Assembly: GCF_018492665.1 (NCBI RefSeq)
Contig: NZ_JAFVME010000013.1
Coordinates: 1 to 64,000 of the forward strand
DNA length: 64,000 nucleotides
Origin: Pedobacter sp. B4-66
GTDB taxonomy: Bacteria; Bacteroidota; Bacteroidia; Sphingobacteriales; Sphingobacteriaceae
Reading direction: 5' to 3'
How positions within the stretch are numbered: the first letter of the stretch is position 1; each line of letters opens with the position of its first letter. A model generated the notes under the pieces. That model had not been told where the DNA came from and did not search any database. It saw only the letters and a program-made list of their open reading frames with translations. Made by a program: the position numbers and the translations under genes. Positions 43,693 to 53,155 of the stretch are shown in pieces.

Positions 43693-44571
43693 GTGAAAAA
43701 ATTCTCCATTAGCGATATAGAAGGCCTCATAGGCATAAAAGCGCATACCATTAGGGCGTGGGAAATCCGCTATAACCTTGTTCCACCTAAACGGACATTA
43801 ACCAATATCAGATATTACGATGAGGATGATTTAAAGGCGCTTTTAAATATTGTTACGCTTAATGAAAATGGTTACAAGATTAGCAAAATTGCTAAAATGA
43901 GTCGGAAGCAGATTTCAGATCTGGTTATTCAGCTTAAAGCCGATTGGAATAATGATTCGGTACAGATACTAAGTCTTTCTAATGCTACCGTTGATTATGA
44001 TGAAGTTGCTTTTTCTGAGATTTTGGCTGGTTGTATTACGGAAATGGGCTTGATTAAAACAATGGACCTTGTATTGTTTCCTTTTATGAAGAAGGTTGGT
44101 ATGCTTTGGCAAACCGGAGCTATTGATCCTTCTCATGAGCATTTTGCTTCTAACCTGATTAGAGATCGTATAATTGTTGAGATTGATAAGGTTGAAAAAC
44201 CACATAAAGATAGACCCAAACGATTTTTGCTTTTTTTACCGGAGGCCGAGATGCACGAGGTAGGTTTGCTGTTTGCCAGGTTTTTGTTGAAAAACTGTGG
44301 ACAGGATACATTGTATCTTGGTTCAGGAATTCCTTATGCTGACCTGAAAAAAATAGTGGCTTCTTATCAGCCGGACTATTCGTTTATTGTGTTGACTTCA
44401 TTAAATTTGGGTAAGGATATCAATAAAATTGTAGGAAAGGTGATGGATAATCTGAACGTGCCCTTGTTAGTGGCAGGGAGTTTGATATCAGAATTTGATA
44501 TTCTTGTGAAGGATCAGCTAACGCCATTGAAAAATGTTTGTGATATGGTTGATTTTCTTGAAGATTTATAA
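43693..44571 (+). CDS. MerR-type regulator with B12-binding domain (CarH-like)
   Basis: 292 residues from the GTG at 43693 (KKFSISDIEGLIGIKAHTIR); a TTG nine codons earlier is also possible. N-terminal MerR helix-turn-helix with EIRYNLVPPKRTLTNIRYYD (about 24-43), then a helical domain with the CarH-type segment DPSHEHFASNLIRDRI, and a cobalamin-binding Rossmann domain with E-x-H-x-x-G (EMHEVG, H188 as the lower cobalt ligand) and LYLGSGIPYADL. Such proteins sense light through adenosylcobalamin and release DNA on illumination. Next to cryptochrome DASH, photolyase and TIGR01777, it is very likely the photoreceptor of the cluster. Confidence 0.9.
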   Translation: MKKFSISDIEGLIGIKAHTIRAWEIRYNLVPPKRTLTNIRYYDEDDLKALLNIVTLNENGYKISKIAKMSRKQISDLVIQLKADWNNDSVQILSLSNATVDYDEVAFSEILAGCITEMGLIKTMDLVLFPFMKKVGMLWQTGAIDPSHEHFASNLIRDRIIVEIDKVEKPHKDRPKRFLLFLPEAEMHEVGLLFARFLLKNCGQDTLYLGSGIPYADLKKIVASYQPDYSFIVLTSLNLGKDINKIVGKVMDNLNVPLLVAGSLISEFDILVKDQLTPLKNVCDMVDFLEDL

Positions 44572-44604
44572 GGAAGTTTACCTGTTTATTAAGGTAAAAA
44601 ATCC

Positions 44605-44612
44605 TAATTTTG
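44605..44612 (+). promoter_or_regulatory. -7 promoter element for sucA
   Basis: TAATTTTG fits TAnnTTTG and lies 26 bp in front of the ATG at 44638. The upstream -33 region has only a loose match. Confidence 0.5.
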
Positions 44613-44637
44613 CAACACTTATAGCAATTCACACATA

Positions 44638-47433
44638 ATGGATAATTTATCTTATCTCAACGGCGCAAATGCCGAATACATAGAATCCTTATATCAGTCT
44701 TATAAACAAGATCCTAATTCTGTTGAGTTTGGTTGGCAAAAGTTTTTTGAAGGCTTTGATTTTGGAAGAGGGTCTTCAGGAACATCGGTTAGTTCGGAGA
44801 CTCCTGAGCATTTTTTAAAGGAAATTAATGTCCTTAATTTAATCAATGGATATCGCCAGCGTGGTCACTTATTTACCCAAACCAATCCGGTAAGGGAAAG
44901 ACGTCACCATTTGCCTACTTTGGACATGGAAAACTTTGGATTGGCAAAGTCGGATCTGGACACTGTATTTAATTCTGGGATTGAGATTGGTATCGGAGCA
45001 GCTAAGCTTAGTGATATCATTGCTTTTCTAAAGCAAACTTACTGTGGCTCTATTGGTGCAGAATATAAGTATGTACGTACTCCTGAAATTCTTTCATGGA
45101 TTGAACACAAAATGGAGAGTGTACGCAATACTCCAAATTTCTCTATCGAAGAGAAAAGAAGGATATTGAAGAAATTGAATGAGGCTGTTAGCTTTGAGAA
45201 TTTCCTTGGAACTAAGTTTCTTGGTCAGAAGCGTTTTTCTCTTGAAGGAGCTGAAGCTTTAATTCCTGCATTGGATTCAGTAATTGAAAAAGGTGCGGAA
45301 CTTGGAATTGAAGAGTTTGTAATTGGTATGGCTCACAGAGGACGCTTAAACGTTCTTGCCAATATCATGCAGAAAACCTATAAGGATATCTTTGCTGAAT
45401 TTGAAGGTAAAGGTTACAGTGCTGAATCTCCTTTTGGAGGTGACGTAAAATATCACCTTGGTTACTCAACTGACGTTACTACGAATAGTGGTAGCAGTGT
45501 ACATTTGAGTTTATGCCCTAACCCTTCTCACCTGGAAACAGTGAATGGGGTAGTAGAAGGGATGACCAGATCTAAAATTGACTTTAAATACGGCGGCGAC
45601 AATGCACGTATTGCACCAATTTTAATACATGGTGATGCTTCTGTTGCAGGACAGGGTATTGTTTATGAAGTAATTCAGATGGCTGGTTTGGATGGTTATA
45701 AAACAGGTGGTACAATTCACTTGATTATTAACAACCAGATTGGTTTTACTACTAATTATAAAGATGGTCGTACCAGTACTTATTGTACTGATATTGCTAA
45801 AGTAACTTTATCTCCGGTATTCCATGTGAATGGTGATGATCCTGAGGCTTTAGTTTATGCGATTAATTTAGCAATGGAATATCGTCAGAAATACAAAAAT
45901 GACGTGTTCATTGATATTTTATGTTACCGCAGATTTGGCCATAATGAGGCTGATGAGCCAAAGTTCACTCAACCACTTCTATACAAAAGTATAGAGAAGC
46001 ATGCTAATCCACGTGATATTTATATTCAGCAGTTGATTGGTGAGGGTAAACTTGAAGCGAGTTTAGCTAAGGAAATGGAGAAGGAGTTCCGTGGCATATT
46101 ACAGGAACGTTTAAATGAGGCAAAAGCGGTAACTTCTACTTATAGTGAAGTGAAATTTGGCGGTGCATGGTCAGACATGCGTTTAGCTACGCCTAAGGAT
46201 TTTGAAACTTCGCCAAATACTGCTGTTAAGAAATCAACACTACTTGAAGTAGCAAAAAGAATAAGTACGCTTCCATCAAACAAAAAGTTCTTTAAGAAAA
46301 TAGAGAAGCTTTTTGATGAGCGCAGTAAAATGGCAAATACTACTCACGTGTTCGACTGGGCAATGGGTGAGCAATTGGCTTATGGTACTTTGCTAGCTGA
46401 AGGAAAAAGAGTGCGTTTAAGCGGACAGGATGTAGAGCGTGGAACATTCTCTCACAGACATGCCGTTATAACTCTTGAAGATTCGGAAGAAGAATATATC
46501 CCATTGGCAAACATTTCTGACCAACAGGCTCCGTTTGATATTTACAATTCGCATTTATCTGAATATGGTGTACTAGGTTTTGAATATGGTTACGCAATGG
46601 CTAACCCTAATGCGCTTACCATTTGGGAAGCTCAGTTTGGTGACTTCTTTAATGGAGCGCAGATCGTTGTGGATCAGTATATTGCAAGTGCAGAAACTAA
46701 GTGGCAACGTGAAAATGGATTGGTAATGTTATTGCCTCATGGTTATGAAGGACAAGGGCCTGAGCACTCGTCTGCAAGGATTGAGCGTTTTATGGAGCTT
46801 TGTGCTGATTACAATATGCAGGTAACTAACTGTACTACTCCGGCTAACTTCTTCCACGCATTACGCAGACAGTTTAAACGTGATTTCAGAAAGCCATTGG
46901 TAGTGTTTACTCCTAAGAGCTTACTGCGTAATCCTCAGTGCGTTTCGAAACTTGCTGAGTTTACTGATGGTAAATTCCAGGAGGTTATTAATGATGAAAA
47001 CGTTAAAGCTGCTGACGTTAGAAGAGTGTTGTTCTGTTCTGGTAAAATCTATTATGAGTTGTTAGAAAAACAACAAAAAGAAGGGATTAAAGATGTTGCT
47101 ATTGTTCGTGTTGAACAGCTTTATCCTACTCCTGTAGATCAAATGGAATCTGTATATACGAAATACAAAAATGCTAAAGAAGCAGTTTGGGTTCAGGAAG
47201 AGCCAGAGAACATGGGCGCTTGGCCATATTTGTTACGTAAATTAAGAAGAACTATCTTTAGTGATATTGAACTGATTTCAAGAAAAGAAAGTAGCAGTAC
47301 TGCTACTGGATTTGCAAGACAACATGCAGATCAACAATCTTATATTTTAGCTAAAGCTTTTGAAGCTCCTGTTTCTGAAGTGGATAAAAAGATTGCTAAA
47401 AAATCAGTGAGTAAAGTTTATAATGTAGATTAG
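44638..47433 (+). CDS. sucA: 2-oxoglutarate dehydrogenase E1 component
   Basis: 931-residue thiamine diphosphate enzyme of the TCA cycle. The N-terminal MDNLSYLNGANAEYIESLYQ helix docks E2. The phosphate-binding loop is in GMAHRGRLNVLANIM, the ThDP motif GDASVAGQGIVYEVIQMAGL leads to NNQIGFTT, the C-terminal transketolase domain includes LSGQDVERGTFSHRHAV, and the end has LLPHGYEGQGPEHSSARIER. It decarboxylates 2-oxoglutarate and passes the succinyl group to the lipoate of SucB, whose gene starts 19 bp downstream. Confidence 0.96.
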   Translation: MDNLSYLNGANAEYIESLYQSYKQDPNSVEFGWQKFFEGFDFGRGSSGTSVSSETPEHFLKEINVLNLINGYRQRGHLFTQTNPVRERRHHLPTLDMENFGLAKSDLDTVFNSGIEIGIGAAKLSDIIAFLKQTYCGSIGAEYKYVRTPEILSWIEHKMESVRNTPNFSIEEKRRILKKLNEAVSFENFLGTKFLGQKRFSLEGAEALIPALDSVIEKGAELGIEEFVIGMAHRGRLNVLANIMQKTYKDIFAEFEGKGYSAESPFGGDVKYHLGYSTDVTTNSGSSVHLSLCPNPSHLETVNGVVEGMTRSKIDFKYGGDNARIAPILIHGDASVAGQGIVYEVIQMAGLDGYKTGGTIHLIINNQIGFTTNYKDGRTSTYCTDIAKVTLSPVFHVNGDDPEALVYAINLAMEYRQKYKNDVFIDILCYRRFGHNEADEPKFTQPLLYKSIEKHANPRDIYIQQLIGEGKLEASLAKEMEKEFRGILQERLNEAKAVTSTYSEVKFGGAWSDMRLATPKDFETSPNTAVKKSTLLEVAKRISTLPSNKKFFKKIEKLFDERSKMANTTHVFDWAMGEQLAYGTLLAEGKRVRLSGQDVERGTFSHRHAVITLEDSEEEYIPLANISDQQAPFDIYNSHLSEYGVLGFEYGYAMANPNALTIWEAQFGDFFNGAQIVVDQYIASAETKWQRENGLVMLLPHGYEGQGPEHSSARIERFMELCADYNMQVTNCTTPANFFHALRRQFKRDFRKPLVVFTPKSLLRNPQCVSKLAEFTDGKFQEVINDENVKAADVRRVLFCSGKIYYELLEKQQKEGIKDVAIVRVEQLYPTPVDQMESVYTKYKNAKEAVWVQEEPENMGAWPYLLRKLRRTIFSDIELISRKESSSTATGFARQHADQQSYILAKAFEAPVSEVDKKIAKKSVSKVYNVD

Positions 47434-47452
47434 AAAAAATAATACATCAGTT

Positions 47453-48679
47453 ATGAGTATAGAAATAAAAGTTCCGCCAGTAGGTGAGTCAATAACCGAA
47501 GTTGTTTTATCACGTTGGGTAAAAAACGATGGGGATGTAGTTGAAATGGATGAAGTAATTGCTGAATTAGAGTCTGATAAAGCAACTTTTGAATTAACTG
47601 CAGAACAAGCCGGAACTTTAAAAACAGTAGCTGCCGAAGGTGATACACTTGCCATTGGTGCTGTAGTTTGTAAAATTGAAGATGGTGGCGCTGCACCTAA
47701 AGCTAAAGAAGAACCAGCTAAGGAAGAAAAACCTGCTGCAGCAGCAGATAAGGTTGCTGCTCCGGTTGCTGAAAAAGGTGGTGAGAACTATGCTACAGGA
47801 ACACCATCTCCTGCTGCAGGAAAAATTCTTGCTGAAAAAGGTGTTGATCCTGCTTCTGTAAAAGGAACAGGTGTTGATGGTAGAATTACTAAGGAAGATG
47901 CGGTGGCTGCAGAGAAATCTCAACCAAAAGCTGCAGCTCCTGCTGCTAGTGCTACTCCCGTAACTGCTGTTGCAGGTGCTAGAAATGAGCGTAGAGTAAA
48001 AATGTCGCCATTGCGTAAAACAGTTGCTAAGCGATTGGTTACTGTTAAAAATGAAACTGCAATGTTAACTACGTTTAACGAGGTTAACATGAAACCAATC
48101 ATGGATTTGAGAGGTAAATATAAAGATCAGTTTAAAGAGAAATTTGGTGTAGGCTTAGGCTTTATGAGTTTCTTTACTAAAGCTGTTTGCGAGGCATTAA
48201 AAGATTTTCCTGCTGTAAATGCTAAAATTGATGGCGAAGAGATCGTTTATAATGACTTTGCTGATATCTCTATCGCGGTTTCTGCTCCTAAAGGATTGGT
48301 TGTTCCAATTATTAGAAATGCAGAAAGCATGAGCCTTGCTCAGATTGAGAAAACTGTTATTGAACTTGCTACTAAAGCACGTGATAGCAAATTAACTATT
48401 GATGAAATGACAGGTGGTACATTCACTATCACTAATGGTGGTGTATTTGGATCGATGATGTCTACTCCAATTATTAATGCTCCTCAGTCTGCAATTTTAG
48501 GTATGCACAATATTATTGAGCGTCCGATTGCTGAAAAAGGAGAGGTTGTAATTCGTCCGATGATGTATGTGGCTTTATCTTATGACCACAGAATTATTGA
48601 CGGAAGAGAGTCGGTAGGTTTCCTTGTAAGGGTTAAACAATTGTTAGAAGATCCTGCTAGATTATTATTAGGCGTTTAA
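47453..48679 (+). CDS. sucB: Dihydrolipoyl succinyltransferase (E2 of 2-OGDH)
   Basis: 408 residues. Lipoyl domain with the modified lysine K43 in AELESDKATFEL, an Ala/Lys/Pro-rich linker (about 80-115), peripheral subunit-binding domain (SPAAGKILAEKGVDPASVKG) and catalytic domain with YDHRIIDGRESVGFLV near the end, carrying the His-Asp pair. It forms the complex core and transfers succinyl to CoA. Second gene of sucAB; the E3 gene lies 4.5 kb further on. The linker is unusually Ala-rich but ordinary for the family. Confidence 0.96.
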   Translation: MSIEIKVPPVGESITEVVLSRWVKNDGDVVEMDEVIAELESDKATFELTAEQAGTLKTVAAEGDTLAIGAVVCKIEDGGAAPKAKEEPAKEEKPAAAADKVAAPVAEKGGENYATGTPSPAAGKILAEKGVDPASVKGTGVDGRITKEDAVAAEKSQPKAAAPAASATPVTAVAGARNERRVKMSPLRKTVAKRLVTVKNETAMLTTFNEVNMKPIMDLRGKYKDQFKEKFGVGLGFMSFFTKAVCEALKDFPAVNAKIDGEEIVYNDFADISIAVSAPKGLVVPIIRNAESMSLAQIEKTVIELATKARDSKLTIDEMTGGTFTITNGGVFGSMMSTPIINAPQSAILGMHNIIERPIAEKGEVVIRPMMYVALSYDHRIIDGRESVGFLVRVKQLLEDPARLLLGV

Positions 48680-48696
48680 TCGCTTACGTAATATAT

Positions 48697-48731
48697 AAAA
48701 ACCCCAATGTTTTTAAGCATTGGGGTTTTTT
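48697..48731. terminator. Terminator after sucAB
   Basis: 13-bp stem (aaaaaccccaatg / cattggggttttt), 8-base loop, T-run on the right and A-run on the left. It lies between convergent sucB and the DUF2807 gene and can serve both. Confidence 0.88.
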
Positions 48732-48750
48732 GTTTTAATTGTGTGTTTGT

Positions 48751-49440
48751 TTATATCTTTCTTACGCCACCAGATCCTGATACAGATTTTTGAATTGTAG
48801 GGTTACCCGAGTAGCTAATATTTCCTGATCCGCTGATTGCTGCGTCAATACTTTTTTGTGCATCAATGTAAATATTTCCAGAACCGCTAACGTGAGCTGA
48901 AATCGTTTCTACTGAGAAATTCTTTCCAGAGAACGTGCCTGATCCACTAACGGCAATTTCTGAGGCCTTGGCTTTCCCGTTAATTGACAGGCCGCCTGAG
49001 CCGCTGATCGCACCTTCGAACTTAGTTACATTTGCTGAGGCTTTGATATTGCCAGAGCCGCTTACAGCAACGCTTAGTGAAGAAGAATTAATTGTTCCAT
49101 CAACATCTATGCTCCCCGAACCGCTCAGTCCTAGTGAGGTGATCTTTTTGGCAGTAATGTAAGCTGTGATTTTTGCGTTTTTGAATTTTTTAAACCAGTC
49201 GTTCCATTTTGTTTTTGGCTTAATGGTAAGAACACCATTTTTTACTTCGGTAATCAGGTTGTCTATGGCTTCCTGATCTCCTTCTAATTTAAGGCTTTCA
49301 GTATTGCCAAGCTTAACTATTGCATTGATAGAACCACCTATTTCGATTCCTGTAAAATTACTTACTTGTCTCTGTTGAGCTTTGCCGGTTATTCCAATTG
49401 CTAAGAATGCCAGGATTAGTATTGAACTTAATTTTTTCAT
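48751..49440 (-). CDS. DUF2807 (head GIN) secreted protein
   Basis: 229 residues. The signal peptide (ILILAFLAIGITGKAQ) is followed by one DUF2807 domain with many Ser-Gly-Ser-Gly turns about 18-22 residues apart (SGSGSIDVDG, SGSGNIKASA, SGSGGLSING, SGSGTFSGKN, SGSGNIYIDA, SGSGNISYSG), which indicate a right-handed beta-helix. The family is common in Bacteroidota envelopes, with unknown function, sometimes linked to anti-sigma systems. It ends KSVSGSGGVRKI. It lies 63 bp after the M1 peptidase gene and may be read through from it. Confidence 0.88.
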   Translation of the reverse strand: MKKLSSILILAFLAIGITGKAQQRQVSNFTGIEIGGSINAIVKLGNTESLKLEGDQEAIDNLITEVKNGVLTIKPKTKWNDWFKKFKNAKITAYITAKKITSLGLSGSGSIDVDGTINSSSLSVAVSGSGNIKASANVTKFEGAISGSGGLSINGKAKASEIAVSGSGTFSGKNFSVETISAHVSGSGNIYIDAQKSIDAAISGSGNISYSGNPTIQKSVSGSGGVRKI

Positions 49441-49503
49441 TTTGTTTAGGTTTTTCTATATGACGCAGAGAAAGGCAATTAGTTGCATTACATTTTGAAA
49501 TTT

Positions 49504-51159
49504 CTATGATTTTTTAAGTTTAATATAAAAGTTCCGATCTGCTTTGAAGGTATCGGCTGTTATGCCTTTGTCTAAATCTGCCGTTTTCCACTGTGTAGAG
49601 GGGTATAGGAGTGAAAAGGTGTTCTCTTTTAGCGTTACCTTAACAGGCATATCAAAACTCTTTACATCAGCTAGCCAGCGATAGGATAGTTTTGAGCCTT
49701 CGATCTTATATTCCAAAGTAGGGATGCTGGCATGACGAAGGTATTGGTCGAATATTTTATCCAGCTTTAAGCCACTTTGCTTTGCAATGTAGCTCTCTAC
49801 CTCTTGTGTGGTAACTGTTTTATGATAGAATGTTTTATTTAATCCTCTTAATATGTTTCTGAATTTCTCATCATCATTGATCAATTGGCGGATGGTATGA
49901 ATCATGTTTGCGCCTTTGTAATACATATCGCCTGATCCTTCTTTGTTCACATTATATTGTCCGATGATAGGAATATCGTTCTGGATGTTGTGCCTGATAC
50001 CTACAACATAATCTGATCCGGCTTGTTTTCCATGTTCTGATTCTGTGAATAGGGTTTCAGAATAGTTGGTGAAAGCTTCATGAATCCACATGTCGGCGAT
50101 ATCTTTTGAGGTGATGTTGTTTCCAAACCACTCATGTCCACTTTCGTGGATAGTGATGAAGTCGAACTTTAAGCCCCATCCTGATTCTGACAAGTCTCTG
50201 CCAAGGTATCCCATTTTAAACTGATTGCCATAGGCAACAGCGCTTTGGTGTTCCATGCCAAGATGGGGTGCCTGTACCAATTTATACCCATCTTCATAAA
50301 AAGGATAAGGACCAAACCAGTACTCAAAGGATTTTAGCATAGGTTTTACATCTGCATCCCAATGGGGGCGAGCTTTAAGGCTGTCTTCTTTAAGTGCCCA
50401 GTAATCAAGAGATAAATTGCCTTTTTCGCCTTGGTATTGATCAGACCAGTGCGCGTATTTACCAACGTAAAGGGTTACGTTGTAATTGTTGATTGGATTG
50501 GCTACAAACCAATTGTATTGTGTATAACCATCTGGTTTTTGAACAGTACTTCTTAAGCGACCGTTTGAAATATCCTGAAGGTCTTTAGGTACACTTATGC
50601 TGATAAGCATACTGTCAACCTCGTCACTTTGATGGTCTTTGTTTGGCCACCAGCAGCTGGCACCAAAGCCCTGACAAGCAACTGAAACCCATGGATTGCC
50701 AGACTTATCTTTGGTAAAGATAAAGCCACCGTCCCAAGGTGGGGTTTTTGCAATAACAGGATTCCCAGAATAGAATACTGTAAAACTTTCTTTTGCACCT
50801 TTTTTAATCTCGGCAGGGAAGGTTACAAAGACTGCATTGAATTCTCTTTTGAAAGATAATTCTTTGCCATGAAATACAATTTTATCGACCTTAAGGTTGT
50901 CGAACAGGTCAAATTGTAACTTGCTGAAGTTTTGAGTTGCAGTAAATTTAAACTCGTTGCTTCCGCTTATTGCTTTGTTATCAATGTCTATTTTAACGTC
51001 AAGGTGGTAGTAATTAATATCGTAACAGGTTCTTAATGGAGTAAGCGCACCTCTAAGGCTATCAGCTCTGGAAGATTTTACTGCTCCGCTAAGTAATTGT
51101 GCATTGGCGGAGTTTAAGGTACACAGTAATGCGGCAATACCGAATAATAGCTTCTTCAT
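49504..51159 (-). CDS. M1 family aminopeptidase
   Basis: 551 residues. Signal peptide (LLFGIAALLCTLNSANA), N-terminal beta-domain, and the catalytic domain with GMEHQSAVAYG (exopeptidase motif) and the zinc site HESGH at 338-342 plus E361, giving HExxH-x18-E. The C-terminal ARM-like domain found in longer M1 enzymes is absent, typical of the shorter Bacteroidota forms. It removes N-terminal residues from peptides in the periplasm. The upstream CocE-type gene ends 4 bp before its start, so the two peptidases form one unit. Confidence 0.93.
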   Translation of the reverse strand: MKKLLFGIAALLCTLNSANAQLLSGAVKSSRADSLRGALTPLRTCYDINYYHLDVKIDIDNKAISGSNEFKFTATQNFSKLQFDLFDNLKVDKIVFHGKELSFKREFNAVFVTFPAEIKKGAKESFTVFYSGNPVIAKTPPWDGGFIFTKDKSGNPWVSVACQGFGASCWWPNKDHQSDEVDSMLISISVPKDLQDISNGRLRSTVQKPDGYTQYNWFVANPINNYNVTLYVGKYAHWSDQYQGEKGNLSLDYWALKEDSLKARPHWDADVKPMLKSFEYWFGPYPFYEDGYKLVQAPHLGMEHQSAVAYGNQFKMGYLGRDLSESGWGLKFDFITIHESGHEWFGNNITSKDIADMWIHEAFTNYSETLFTESEHGKQAGSDYVVGIRHNIQNDIPIIGQYNVNKEGSGDMYYKGANMIHTIRQLINDDEKFRNILRGLNKTFYHKTVTTQEVESYIAKQSGLKLDKIFDQYLRHASIPTLEYKIEGSKLSYRWLADVKSFDMPVKVTLKENTFSLLYPSTQWKTADLDKGITADTFKADRNFYIKLKKS

Positions 51160-51163
51160 TAAA

Positions 51164-53041
51164 TTATTGTTTTAATACAGTTACGGTTAGCGAAGAAGAA
51201 TTGTGTACATCATGAAAAATGCGATGAGTGGCTTTCTGGAAATCACTTGGTTCTGCCTGATAGATATCCATAAATTTTTGAGGGTTTCTATCAGCAAGTG
51301 GGAACCATGAGTTTTGTATCTGAATCATGATCCTGTGACCTTTTTTGAAAGTATGAGCAACATCAGGTAGGGCATAATTGACCTTAGTGATTTCGCCTGG
51401 ATTAATGGCTTCAGGTTTTTCAAAGCTATTGCGGTATTTTCCACGCATAATTTCTCCACGTACCAGCATTTGATATCCACCCATAATCAGGTTTTTTGGA
51501 TTTGTGGCTGGATTGGGTGTGCTCTCTGGATAAACATCAATTAGTTTTACCACATAATCAGCATCAGAGCCTGTTGTAGATATTACAAGATTGGCTAATA
51601 GGGGGCCGGTTAATGTGATGTCTTCAGTTAAGGTGTCTGTTTGATACACTTTAACGTCAGGTCTACGCGCAGCGAAACGCTGATCATCGATCATATATTC
51701 GCGTGTTCTTCTGGCTTGAACTCCATCCTGATAAGGAACCGGACTGTTCGGGTCACTTACATATTCATCCCAGCTATCCGTTCTTTGAACTTTTTCAAAG
51801 CTTAGCTTGCCATTAGGTTGTAAGTACAGGTTTTTAGTTTCAGTATCTTTAGGTGGCCATGTGCTAAACTTTTTCCATTGGTTACTTCCGGTTACAAAGA
51901 TGTTGGCTTCAGCGGCATTAAAATCTCCTTCACCTTTAAGATAGTGTTTGAAGAAAGGGAGCTCAAAGTTTTCCTGATAGTAGGTGCTGGTAGGTTGTCC
52001 GAATTCTATGTCGCCAAAGCTACTTCCGGTACTGCGTACCCAGCCTCCATGATACCAGGGGCCCATAACCAGAATGTTGTTTGCCTTTGGGTTTTGTTTT
52101 TCAATAGATTTATAGGTGGCAAAAGTACCATAGGCATCTTCTGCATCGAAGAAGCCACCTACAACCATAACTGCAGGTTTTACATTAACCAAATGTGGTT
52201 GAATGTTTCTGGCTTGCCAAAAAGTATCCAAATTAGGATGAGCGAATAAGTCATTCCAGAACTTAATGCTATCGGCAAAGTATTTATCTTTTAGGTTTTT
52301 AACTGAGCCAGATTCAAGGTAAAAACGATAATTGTCTTGTATTGGAAATTCAAAACCTTTTGGTCCTTTATCAGGAGTAATTGGTTTTGGTCTTGGAACA
52401 CCAAATGTGCTCATAAAGCCAAAAGCATCCGCTAAGAATAATGTTCCATTGTGGTGGAAATCATCGCCACGGTACCAATCGGTAACAGGTGCCTGAGGGG
52501 AAACAGCCTTTAACGCAGGGTGTGATCCCGGTAAAGATGTAGTAGAATAAAATCCCGGATAAGAAATGCCGTAGATACCGGCCTTACCATTGTTGTTTTC
52601 TATGTTTTTTACCAACCAGTCGATTGTGTCGTACGTATCTGTACTTTCATCAATGTCTTTTTTGCTTTTTTTATTTACTACCTGTGGTCTGATATCTTCG
52701 AATGTACCTTCGCTCATCCATTTACCTCTTACATCCTGATACACAAATATGAATCCTTCTCTCATCATTGCAGGGAAGTTTCCTAAGCTGGTTTTGTATT
52801 TGTCGGCTCCGTATGGCGAAACTGTGTAAGGGGTTCTGTTAATCAGAAAGGGATACTTTTTTGTTTTATCTTTTGGAATATAGATTGACGTAAATAATTT
52901 GACACCGTCTCTCATGGTAATACTACGTTCAATTTTAGTGTAATTTTCTTTTACGTAAGCTGAATCAGACTGTTGGGCAAAGACAGCCGAGAATGTAAAA
53001 ATGTGGATAGCAAGAAGCCAAAGGAATTTAATACGGGCCAT
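51164..53041 (-). CDS. CocE/NonD family hydrolase (X-Pro dipeptidyl-peptidase type)
   Basis: 625 residues with signal peptide (FLWLLAIHIFTFSAVFAQ). Alpha/beta hydrolase core with the nucleophile S160 in KAGIYGISYPGFYST, oxyanion residues around FLINRTPYTVSPYG, the catalytic Asp/His region later in VGGFFDAEDAYGTFATYK and GPWYHGGW, and a C-terminal jelly-roll domain (about 470-620). Family enzymes are acyl hydrolases or X-Pro dipeptidyl-peptidases, and the genetic link with an M1 aminopeptidase favours a peptide substrate. Substrate not proven. Confidence 0.88.
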   Translation of the reverse strand: MARIKFLWLLAIHIFTFSAVFAQQSDSAYVKENYTKIERSITMRDGVKLFTSIYIPKDKTKKYPFLINRTPYTVSPYGADKYKTSLGNFPAMMREGFIFVYQDVRGKWMSEGTFEDIRPQVVNKKSKKDIDESTDTYDTIDWLVKNIENNNGKAGIYGISYPGFYSTTSLPGSHPALKAVSPQAPVTDWYRGDDFHHNGTLFLADAFGFMSTFGVPRPKPITPDKGPKGFEFPIQDNYRFYLESGSVKNLKDKYFADSIKFWNDLFAHPNLDTFWQARNIQPHLVNVKPAVMVVGGFFDAEDAYGTFATYKSIEKQNPKANNILVMGPWYHGGWVRSTGSSFGDIEFGQPTSTYYQENFELPFFKHYLKGEGDFNAAEANIFVTGSNQWKKFSTWPPKDTETKNLYLQPNGKLSFEKVQRTDSWDEYVSDPNSPVPYQDGVQARRTREYMIDDQRFAARRPDVKVYQTDTLTEDITLTGPLLANLVISTTGSDADYVVKLIDVYPESTPNPATNPKNLIMGGYQMLVRGEIMRGKYRNSFEKPEAINPGEITKVNYALPDVAHTFKKGHRIMIQIQNSWFPLADRNPQKFMDIYQAEPSDFQKATHRIFHDVHNSSSLTVTVLKQ

Positions 53042-53126
53042 TATGGGTTAATAAGTTATGAAATAGTAAATATAGTAAATGGAAATGTTTTAGGCTAATA
53101 AGTGTCAGATTTTGACCTAGGTTTAC

Positions 53127-53134
53127 TAACTTTG
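53127..53134 (+). promoter_or_regulatory. -7 promoter element for lpd
   Basis: TAACTTTG fits TAnnTTTG exactly, 21 bases before the ATG at 53156. It also supports that start over an earlier GTG at 53102, which would put the promoter inside the gene. Confidence 0.6.
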
Positions 53135-53155
53135 CCAAATAAAAAAACCTTTGAT

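Noticed and set aside
48751..49440. Gly/Ser repeats suggesting an adhesin or repeat toxin
   Set aside because: The spacing and sequence are the normal beta-helix turns of a single DUF2807 domain.
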